Positions 55,678-64,000 of a stretch of 64,000 bases of DNA are shown piece after piece; positions within the stretch are counted from its first letter, which is position 1, and the number at the start of each line of letters is the position of its first letter. The position numbers and the translations under genes were made by a program. The DNA is from Anthoceros angustus (lineage: Eukaryota; Streptophyta; Anthocerotopsida; Anthocerotales; Anthocerotaceae). The notes beneath the pieces were generated by a model. That model made no database searches, was not told the DNA's origin, and saw only the letters and a list, made by a program, of their open reading frames with translations. The stretch is from contig MU008158.1 in NCBI GenBank assembly GCA_010909165.1, positions 707,478 to 771,477 on the forward strand, in the 5' to 3' direction.

Positions 55678-56660
55678 AGCTTTATTTGGTAACTCAAAGA
55701 AGGTTGACAAAACGCCAGTTCGACTGGCTTCATAGCCAAGGTTGATGAGCGGAAGCGATATGTCAATCATCTCTCCTTAGAGGCCCTGTAGAGTTTTATA
55801 TGAGCACATAACTCAGAAAAAAAAGGGACGTTGACGAAATGCATGTTAGACTGGCTTGATAGCCAAGGTTGATGAGAGGAAGTGAGATGTCACTCGTCCC
55901 TCCGTAGAGGCCCTGTTGAGTTTTATATGAACACATAACTCTAGAAAGGGACGGTCGCGAAACGCATTTTCCACTGGCGTGATAAGCCAGTGGAAAATGC
56001 GGGATGAGTGGAAGCGGGATGTCACTCATCCTTCCTTCGAGGCCCTAAAGAGTTTTACTTGAGTAGAAAGGAGGAGGAAAGGTCTAATTTAGTCCACTTG
56101 GATGGAATTGAATTTTCCTGTATGGGACTTCGTACTTTGACAACTTGTACCATTGTGTGTATAAGCTACTAGCATTAAGCTAAGGGCATCTAGTCCTTTT
56201 AGGACCCCCTATAAGTACTCATGGAAGCGCACAATGCTTTAACAGCTACATTCTTATAAATGTGTGTCCATTTAGTCTAAGTACATAACTCAAAAAATTC
56301 AGGTTGATGAAAGACATGTTCGATTAGCTTGGATGATGTAACTAAGGTTGATGAGAGGAAGCCAGATGTCACTCAATCCTCCTAAGAGGAATTGTAGAGT
56401 TCTATTTGAATATCAACGCACAAAAAGATGAGAGGAAGCTCGATGTCGCTCATCCCTCCTTAAAGGAATTATAGAGTTCTATTTCATATCAACACAAAAT
56501 AAGATGAGAGGAAACAAGATGTCACTCATCTCTCCTCAGAGGAACTGTAGAGTTTTAATTGAATATTAACACAGAAAAAGATGAGAGAAAGTGTGTCACT
56601 CAATCTTTCCTTAAGGAACTGTAGAGTTCTATCAACGCAAAAAAACGATGAGAGGAAACA
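55590..56660. repeat. Tandem array derived from hydrolase 3' end
   Basis: The last coding segment of the hydrolase (GTTCGACTGGCT ... TCATCC ... GAGGCCCTGTAGAG, ending in its stop codon) is followed by repeated, diverging copies. Units at about 55,712-55,795, 55,840-55,925, 55,950-56,055, 56,305-56,405, 56,430-56,480 and 56,505-56,640 share TTCGACTGGCT-like, GATGAGAGGAAG, GATGTCACTCATCC and GAGGCCCTGTAGAG blocks. Spacing is about 110 bases early, then irregular. An unrelated MITE-like copy interrupts at 56,099-56,250. No frame is open across it. Confidence 0.8.
55963..56001. repeat. Perfect 16-bp hairpin inside the array
   Basis: CGCATTTTCCACTGGC (55,963-55,978), loop GTGATAA, and GCCAGTGGAAAATGCG (55,986-56,001) form a perfect stem. 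The neighbouring units have only a short stem at the same place (TGGCT...AGCCA). Confidence 0.9.
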
Positions 56661-56684
56661 GCATGTCACTCATCCGTAATGGGA

Positions 56685-57085
56685 GTGGATGCCCTTGGTG
56701 CAAGTAGCTTAGGCACACCATGGTACAAGTTGTTAAGTACCAAGTCCCATGACGGAAATCCGTCCTTAGTGGACTTAAATAAAATTCTTCTTCTTCTTCT
56801 TCATCACTCATCCCTCCTAACGGGAGTGGATGCCCTTGGTGCAAGTAGCTTAGAAGAAGAAGAAGAATTTTATTTAAGTCCACTAAAGCAATTTCATGGA
56901 CAATACCTTCTGAACAATTCTGTCATGGGACTTGGTACTTAACAACTTGTACCATGGTGTGCCTAAGCTACTTGCACCAAGGGCATCCACTCATGGTACA
57001 TCATAGTACAAGTTGTTAAGTACCAAGTCCATGATGGAAATCCATCCTTACTGGACTTAAATAATTCTTCTTCTTCTTCTTTATC
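56685..57085. repeat. Cluster of miniature fold-back repeats
   Basis: Three partial or complete copies of the element seen at 52,606-52,985 lie here in alternating orientation: 56,685-56,795, 56,820-56,885 (a direct fold-back: GGATGCCCTTGGTGCAAG joined to AAGAATTTTATTTAAG) and 56,920-57,085. Each contains GATGCCCTTGGTGCAAGTAG or its complement, TACAAGTTGTTAAGTACC, and a CTTCTTCTT tail. They are non-coding. Confidence 0.8.
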
Positions 57086-57284
57086 ACTCATCCCTTCTAA
57101 AAAGAAATTGTGCGACTCTTCCATTGACCAAAGGTCTGTAGAGTTTTATTTTAGTATAAAAATTTATAAAAGAAAGGAATTATAGAGTTTCATTTTAATA
57201 TAAGAATTAGAAAAGAAAGGAATTGTACAGTTTTATTTTAATATAAAGAATTATAAATTAAATATACTTATTACATTGGCCTAA

Positions 57285-57355
57285 GCTCCCGGCGAGGATC
57301 GAACTCGCGACCTTTCGCTTACGAAGCGAACGCACTACCACTATGCTACGGAAGC
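57285..57355 (-). tRNA. trnT-CGU: tRNA-Thr (anticodon CGT)
   Basis: The minus strand folds as a cloverleaf of 71 nt: acceptor GCTTCCG with CGGGAGC (one G-T pair), D arm with GTGGTA, anticodon stem TTCGC/GCGAA with loop TTCGTAA (anticodon CGT), variable loop AGGTC, and T arm GCGAG-TTCGATC-CTCGC with the conserved internal B box. No intron and no encoded CCA, as in nuclear genes. It decodes ACG threonine codons. Confidence 0.95.
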
Positions 57356-57615
57356 ATGTGCACATAGCGACCGGGTTTAGCATATTAGATATATTTATCT
57401 ATTGCTGTTCTTATTCTGTTACAATTTCCTTAGTATGCACTTCACTCTTCTGTAGTATACAACTGATAGAGCCAGTGAACAAAACACTGTTGGAAAAGAA
57501 TGTTTTGTATTTAATAAAGCTGACACGTCTCTACAGGCCCAAATAGACTAGTGCCGGGGAGGGGAGGTTGATCCCTCCAGTCTGGATGCTACTGAACAAA
57601 AGGTTGCAACTCCCA

Positions 57616-60600
57616 TCACAGCTCATCATGGGGTGAAGGTGCAGCGGAGCTCCCAATCTGCTCTATCGACTCTGCACTAGGATCCCCATTCACAGAACTG
57701 GGCTCCCGGTTGTCAGACGCTTGTTCACCATTCAGACCATCTGATGATGGCTCGGTTGTCTCGTTTGTGACAGTTTCGATCACCTTGGGCTTGGGCTTTG
57801 GTGTTCGGTCAATTTTAGCAACCTTGTCTTTCAAGGTGCCAATCCTAAGAAACACGTCGTCTGATGAGAAAGCAGGGTCGTGATGAGCTTGAACCCTGCA
57901 CATACAACGTTGGATGTCGAACCATGGATGCTGTGCAAGGAGAATACACGAGACAGATTGGCTATGGCAAGTAAATGAGGTTGAAGGGAGGCAGAGGCAC
58001 GTACTCGCGTTGCCGAGATTCCTTCTCATCCAACCACTTCTCGAAGGCCTTCACTTCTCTTAATACCTGGGTGAGCACAATAGACGAACAACATAGCTTA
58101 GACGTGCAAGACACAATGATTGGCAGATTACCATGGACCGTATAACGGATAGGGTGAATGTGCACCTCTTCCTTGCTGCTCTCTGTGATCCACGGCTTGT
58201 CCTTGTTCCATCTTTCTACAGTCTACACAAGATCAGGACGATGGACCGTTACCACCTGTGACGACCCAATAGTGGACAACTCACAGTCCCTGACCCTCAG
58301 CATGTACAGTAAAGCATCAAGAAAAAGACTCGTTTGTACATCCGATAGGAAGGAAATGGAAGCGCCAAGATGTGTTTACCTCTTGTACTTCAGTAAAGTA
58401 CACTTTGGCATACTGTAGTGCCAAAGGTCTGGCCTTCAACTCACCCAGCCTGTAATGATCCTTCCACTGCTGTCAGACTCCCTAGCATAAAAATCTCATT
58501 CAACCTCAAAATTTGGAGCCAATCAAGCTACTCTCTGATGTCATCACATGAGAATCGGAACAGACCTGAAAAAGATGGCATCGCCTGTCTTCTGGAGGCC
58601 TGAGAGCTTCTTCTCAAACTCCGCAGCCCCAGCATCTTCACCATCAGTATACAGCCACTCTTCTACCTGCAAAGTGTATGAGAACCATTACCAGTGTGCC
58701 CAAGAAAACTTCTGAAGATATGGATGCAATCACATTTGCCATTCTCAGCCCTACCTCCTAAACCCTAAACCCTACCTCTAGAAGATCACTTTTGAAGTCT
58801 TCCAGCTGCTTCTCTGTGGTAACCTTCTCAATGCCTTCCTCATCAAGCTGCAAAGCAACAGCAGAGTAAGGAGATTGAGGAGCTGAAGCAGAATGCAGCG
58901 GTTACTACACAAAATCTGAGAAGATTTACACACCTTCACCCTGGTTTCAAGGATGTATGCTTCAAGACTATTCTTCGCCTCAGCTGTTTTCCTTTTCTCA
59001 GCATCCTTCCGATTCAGCTCTGTTGTTCGTTCAACAGCTTTAAGAAGTGCCTCATCAGATAAGGATCTGCTAGGGCCAGTTGTAACATCCTTGATCTGCC
59101 GACGACATTATTATACAGATACATGTATTGATCAAAACATACTACCATTAAGAGGTGATAGACATGCACTGAAACCCTTGGCAAACTGCCAGACCCTGAA
59201 CATACACAAAACATGACAGGACAGCTTACCTTCAGTGGGATCCTTATTGTCCTCTTTCTCAGTTTTGTTGTTGTTTGAGGCTTGTCAGTTGTTGAGTCAA
59301 CAGCCTGTTCCTGATCTCCACTGCTCTCACCCTTCAAGTTTTCGCCTCCTTTCTCCTCCTTCACAGTATCTGATTCTGACCCTGCTGCCTCAGGTGTTGC
59401 TGTCTGGTTACCATCAACTGTAATGTTTTGAATTGGCACTTCATACAGCTCCGAAATTTCAACAACAGTCTCCGCACGATCCAGCGACAGCACACCACTT
59501 CGGCTGATGGAGAAATGCAGACTTGTCTTTATGGGCGCTGACAAATTGTGTGAAACATACCTGCAACCAGTGCATGAGTAGTGAGTCATCAAGATTGCTA
59601 GACGACCGGCTTCAGTTACAGATGCCATCTGCATTTCCAGTGTCTACACAGTGGCTTACTTCGTGAATGCTTCTGCGACCCCTGAAATATCAAAGGTGCT
59701 GAATTCCGAAGACACTATACCAGGAGGCAGCGGACCAGAGGGATCATAAGACAAATGTACTGTGAAATCTTCCTTAACATTCTTGAATGACCTGAAAACC
59801 TGCAGAGACGACAGTCAGGATTGCGAATTCTGCAGCTCAATTGGGTGCATTATAGCCTAGTTCGTAAGCGCAGGTCAAAGTCCAGATGTTTCACCTTACT
59901 AGGGACCTTCTTCACAAGCCGGCCCACAAGGAGGGGCTGATCTGCTCCTACTCCAGAGTCATCATAGCTTTCGAAAACAGCACCCTTGGGACTGTCCAGT
60001 TTCAAGACAATGCCATAGGGAACACCATCAATCATGCCCAACTTGCGATTCAGCTTGAACCCATCACTGATATTCGCTGCATGAAGAGCAGCCCCAAGGA
60101 CAACTGCCTCATCCGAGTCAAGGTGCCGGTCCAACTCACTCTTCCCCAGGAATCCGGAAAGGACAGCCTGCATCGGCAGTCACAAGGTCAATGAAAATCA
60201 CAGTGCATCAGCTTTACAGTGCCAAGGTACAGAAAATCACCTGCAACTTTGGTACACGAGTTGCACCACCCAGAAGCTCCACGGCGTACACATCCTTGAC
60301 AGACAAGCCAGTGTCAGCAAGAACTTGTTTCAGGGGCACCAGTGCGCGCTCCCACAGGTCCCCGCACAGCTCCTCAAACTTATCCCGCGTAATGCTACTC
60401 CTGCGCTCAACAGATCCCCCACACACATCAACAACAGAATAGAAAGCACAGCTAAACACAGTCCAAACCACACATAACATCCTGCCACAAACCTGAAATC
60501 CCGATCATCATGAAGAGACTCCACCGACAGCGGAGCATCCAGATTAGCGCTCAGTATTTCCTTGGTCCGCTTCACCTGCTTCTTCAGCTTAGCCATAGCC

Positions 60601-61609
60601 TTGGGGAATTGGCGGACATCCACCCCACCCCCCACCTGCTTGTTGAACTGGTCAGCGAAGTACTCCACAAGCCTCATCTCCATGGCCGTGCCACCCAAAT
60701 TGGCATCCCAACGAACGCCCTTCACCTGCACCCAGGCCCTCAAGTCAGAATCGTCCATTCCCAACCCTCACCCACTCACCCACCCACCCACAATCACCAA
60801 AATGCACCCCACCCCCGCATCACCTGAAACTGATTATGCGAGGTGGGCTTCCCCTTATCCTTCGCCGGGTAGGCAGAAAAGGTAGCCACAGCCGCGTACA
60901 CGCTGTTCGCCCCCATATCATAAAACACCACATTCCTCGACTCGTTCGCAAAATCCTTGTCGATACCATACTGCAAAGCCGCCCCGGAATGCTCATTGAT
61001 AAGCGCTAGGACACTAATCCCCGCCACCTGCGCGGCAGACAACAGGGCCCGTCTCTCCCCCTGCCCGAAGTAAGGCGGCACGGTTATCACCGCGTCCTTG
61101 ATCACGCCCTTCACGTGGGCCTCCCCGAGCCCGACCGCGTAATGCAGAAGCATGGCGAGCAGCTCCTCGGAGGAGTAAATAGCGGAGCCGTCATGGATCC
61201 GGAACGCGGCAGCCCCGCGCTCGTCCTCCACGACCTCCAGAGGCACGTAATTCCGCCTCAACGCCTCCCGCACCTGCGCCACGTCCTTCCCCACCAAATC
61301 CCGCACGCCGGAGAAAACCCTTTCCGGATACCGCGCCGTGATCCCGGCCGCGCTCTCCGCCAGCAGGCGCTCCCCGTTGGAGAAGGCCACCAGGGCGGGG
61401 GACTTCCGCTTGGACATCTCGTTGATGGCGACCGAGATGGGCGCCTGGCCCGGGCGGAGATTCACCACCGCCACCTTCACCCACTCCGATCCCAGGTCCA
61501 TGCTGAGCACGGCGGCTCGGGCCGGGACAATGCCCGGGCTCCCCAGCAGGAGCAGCGCCAGAACTGAGACCAGCAGCAGGCCCAGGCGGAGGCCCGGCCT
61601 GCGCTCCAT
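57616..61609 (-). CDS. HSP70-17: ER-lumenal HSP70-like chaperone (HSP110/GRP170 type)
   Basis: The product is the plant counterpart of GRP170/Lhs1/HYOU1, which assists folding in the ER and exchanges nucleotide on BiP. I read 13 exons on the minus strand: 60824-61609, 60493-60725, 60241-60400, 59895-60167, 59660-59799, 59230-59560, 58934-59095, 58776-58847, 58566-58666, 58380-58449, 58166-58222, 58005-58066, 57616-57895 (first to last). The joined frame is 908 residues with all introns GT-AG. It begins with a signal peptide (RLGLLLVSVLALLLLG), then the nucleotide-binding domain with DLGSEWVKVAVVN, ITVPPYFGQGERRAL, FYDMGANSVYAAV and LLGGATRVPKLQ. A substrate-binding half with an acidic loop (KEEKGGENLKGE) follows, then helical tail (KTAEAKNSLEAYILETRVK). 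It ends HDEL, the ER-retrieval signal. The ATG at 61,609 is preferred because it starts the signal peptide; upstream in-frame sequence to 61,867 is probably leader. Confidence 0.94.
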
Positions 61610-62040
61610 GTCTCCTCTTGTGGGCACAGAACAGGGCAATCGGGCAGTCCGGCTCTCCAGCAACGGCGTCAGATCGGCTCGCGGGCGCACAAAGAAGCCG
61701 GGTTTCTTCACCAGGCCTCGGGACTGGACTAAATATGTTAGAGCACGCACAGCTTCAGTCAAGTCCGAGACCGAGTCCGCTGGCCCCGGCCCCGACCAGG
61801 CTGCAGCCGCAGCCAAGGGCTGGAAGGCTGGAACGGAACGGGAAGGCACGTAACGGAACGGGCCCACAAACTCAGCAATGGGGCGTTATGCCGTGGCAGC
61901 GCGCCGCGTGGCCTTGCCACCTCATTTCACCAATCACGCTGGACCATGTCATACGCGCCTTCTTATTGGCTAGCCGCCCCAAGGCTGCCTTTGCACCTTA
62001 ACTTCAGCAAACACAAACCGTGAATATAATCATATACCTA
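61610..62040 (-). promoter_or_regulatory. Upstream region of the ER chaperone gene
   Basis: This holds the presumed promoter. CCAAT boxes occur in both orientations (CCAATCACG at 61,930-61,938 on plus; ATTGG at 61,965-61,969 on plus, i.e. CCAAT on minus). A CCAAT next to CACG is reminiscent of ER-stress elements (CCAAT-N-CACG), but the spacing is zero instead of ten, so this is only suggestive. An AACATATTTAG sequence near 61,730 could be a TATA box. Confidence 0.35.
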
Positions 62041-62314
62041 CCATGCACAAATAGGGCTTAATATACCTTCGCAAGAAAACAACGAGAATCTCTTACGAAC
62101 GCCGAGGTAGGTACCTAGTGTATCGTTTCGCCTAGAATGGTCACCTATCCCCGGTTCTCATCAAACCATAAAGAATTGTTTTCATGAACGAAGGAGGAAA
62201 AAATATCAGCGTGAGACCCCGAGCCTCGGATCACGTTTCAAAGGGAGCAACTAAGCTCCGCGTCTAAAGTCACCTATAGCGTCTACAATGTCATAACTAG
62301 GGAGATAGAATGGC
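62041..62314. other. Intergenic, nothing recognised
   Basis: No gene, repeat or regulatory element recognised between the chaperone promoter and the LINE-like remnant. Confidence 0.5.
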
Positions 62315-63604
62315 CTACATAGTCATGGATACATCTCTAGTAGTCATTATTGTTCGTAAGATAGGCCCTACAAGTGTCATTTGGAGGGCAATGGATACCT
62401 GCTGCCGAAAGAACGGTGTGAAATAGGAGAGAGGTAGTCCCGCTCCATATCTCCTTGCATGGCATGCTTTGGCATATGACTTGATAAATTTATCAAAGTC
62501 TTTAGCCAACGCCACATTAGTCTCCAAGGCAAGCGGGATGAAGCGGTGACCTATCAACTGCATTCCCCTATCCCCTATACTTGGTAACCTTAAAAGCCGC
62601 CACTCTAGTTGCTGCCCAACCTCGACAATTTAGGATAAGCTGTTTAGAGGTGGATTCCCGTGTAGCGTCAATAACCACCACACCTGCCACTAAGACTTGG
62701 TCACCCCAGACGAGGTACAAGTTGGCTCTGACCAGTGCCCTAAACATAAAGCAAATTAGCGCTCCCTCCAAGCCATATAACCACTTTCAAGAGCCATTGA
62801 AAACATAACGTCACGAATGGCATCATGGGTGGCAATACATTGACCCCGATAATTAGGACAACGAGAAAGATGTGTCCCAAATGCATCTAGGGCAAAGCCA
62901 GATTCACATATGAGAAGTGAGGAAGCCATTGTTTGAACCAAGCCCAGACAGAAGCACATCACTGTAGTAAAGGTTGTAGGTGCGATGTGAAATCCCTCTA
63001 TGCATGGACGAGCCAATAGCCAAGCTCATGAACTCTTCCCATAACAAGAGCAGAGACGCCCGGGGCTCTTGCGTTCCTTGGAATAGAAGGGTCCAAAATG
63101 ACGGACTAGAAAGCCTGGCCAAGTTGTTTGTCAAGCAAGGATGTCTCCAACCCCTTGAAACCGTCATTGAGGAAGGTCGTGGAAGGAGGGAAGAGCTGCC
63201 TTACGTCCATTGATAACATGTCTCTAGCTTGTCTCAGGGACACTTGAAAAGGGAGGGATCCCTCTGCAACTCCTAATACAATGTCCTCCGAAAAGAGCTT
63301 GTCATGAAGTAAGAAACACGAGGCTAGAGCAGAGTTAGGAAAAGCCCAGTTGCCAAAAAATGTCGTTGACAAGGATTCCTCCCCGCATCCATAGGGTCCT
63401 AGATGAAAGGAGGCATAGGTGGTGAGAACGAAATAGTGGCACCTTCTTTCTTTGCAATCCATTCATTGCCCTACAGAGGGTGTTAGCCAACGGAGTGTTG
63501 AGGATGGCAGCAAATGCAAGGGATGCGACATCTTCAGCATCAGTGGTAGGTAGGCCCTTTCTTATCCCGAACCATGATATTCTTGGAGCAATAGGTAGTT
63601 TCAA
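62315..63604 (-). pseudogene. C-terminal remnant of a LINE-like reverse transcriptase protein
   Basis: Broken minus-strand frames give LPFQVSLRQARDMLSMDVRQ (63,106-63,462) and, at 62,756-63,016, FALDAFGTHLSRCPNYRGQC, then ATHDAIRDVMFSMALESGYM. This C/H pattern with a following helix is the tail typical of plant RNA-directed DNA polymerase (non-LTR) proteins. Later frames (62,315-62,563) read LALETNVALAKDFDKFIKSY. The polymerase core itself lies outside or is lost. Many stops and frameshifts show it is dead. Confidence 0.6.
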
Positions 63605-63719
63605 GATGGATAATTATGGGGTCTAGTCCCCCTTATTCATTGAGAGGATTCGGAGACTTTATAGATATTTCGAAGCATACATCGAAGTCTCGCACTAGGA
63701 ATTTGAACAGAAGTAATCC

Positions 63720-63880
63720 CGTAGAGCACTAACAACTGACGGCCCAGCACGCTACGGAGACGTAGTGCACGAGCAATTGACAGCCTAGCACGCTACCACG
63801 ATGCAGTGCACTAACAACTGACGGCCCCGCACGCTGAGGAGACGAAGGCATGATGTTTATAACTGGCAGCCCTGTAGAGC
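63720..63880. repeat. Short tandem repeat, about 53-bp unit
   Basis: About three units containing GTGCACTAACAACTGACGGC and CAGCACGCTACGGAGACG, with substitutions. A shortened fourth unit may follow. The remaining bases to 64,000 show no gene. Confidence 0.7.
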
Positions 63881-64000
63881 TATGAAGCTAGGGGATGGGT
63901 GCCACCCCATTTGCGCACTAAACCATCCGAAGGACGCTTAACTGGGGAGTTCCAATGAAGCCTTGTTTGGATGTCATTCCTTATAGGGAGGCACCCCATC

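Noticed and set aside
61610-61867. 258-base N-terminal extension of the ER chaperone
   Set aside because: The ATG at 61,609 begins a strong signal peptide. The extension would bury it after 86 residues of proline/arginine-rich sequence that does not look like HSP70.
61930-61938. ER-stress element in the chaperone promoter
   Set aside because: CCAAT and CACG are directly adjacent and not ten bases apart as in the defined element. Kept only as a remark.

Overview
The window is nuclear DNA from a land plant. Evidence: spliced genes with GT-AG introns, a Pol V largest subunit with a WG/GW platform and a DeCL tail, a Kelch-phosphatase of the BSL family, a long E-class PPR protein, and heavily nested LTR retrotransposons. 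Several protein and repeat features would fit a seedless plant (lycophyte, fern or bryophyte), but I cannot assign the lineage from sequence alone.

Layout. 1-22.2 kb is transposon-derived. It holds two inverted copies of one LTR family (about 3.25-4.31 kb on +, and 9.45-17.16 kb on -, the second split by a complete Copia element with a 5-bp target duplication), a broken Ty3/gypsy gag-protease-RT unit with its LTR, and a second, truncated Copia element. A short bacterial-looking fumarylacetoacetate hydrolase (FAH) fragment sits beside an ambiguous base at 9,199. 22.2-29.2 kb is a 21-exon BSL (BSU1-like) phosphatase gene, followed by minisatellites. 30.3-43.9 kb is again transposon-derived: a gypsy gag, a Copia pol tail, two tandem minus-strand LTR units of the family also seen at 5 kb, each with a repeated coiled-coil ORF upstream of it, and one end of a CACTA DNA transposon. 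A 410-base gap follows (43,961-44,370).

44.4-61.6 kb is the gene-rich part: NRPE1 (+, 5' end lost in the gap, uninterrupted reading frame), an E-class PPR protein (-), prefoldin subunit 6 (+, 5 exons), a secreted alpha/beta hydrolase (+), tRNA-Thr(CGT) (-) and an ER-lumenal HSP110/GRP170-type chaperone ending in HDEL (-, 13 exons). Miniature fold-back repeats lie between these genes. The last 2 kb carries the tail of a LINE-like reverse transcriptase and short tandem repeats.

The genes are ordinary neighbours and do not form a pathway: brassinosteroid-type phosphatase signalling, RNA-directed DNA methylation, organelle RNA processing, cytosolic protein folding and ER protein folding. The most unusual structures are a decaying tandem array seeded by the last coding bases of the hydrolase gene, the conserved coiled-coil ORF that precedes each LTR of one gypsy-like family, short CTACC/GGTAG palindromes in one LTR family, and the bacterial-type insert. 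I found no clearly new biological system; the coiled-coil ORF family is the nearest candidate.
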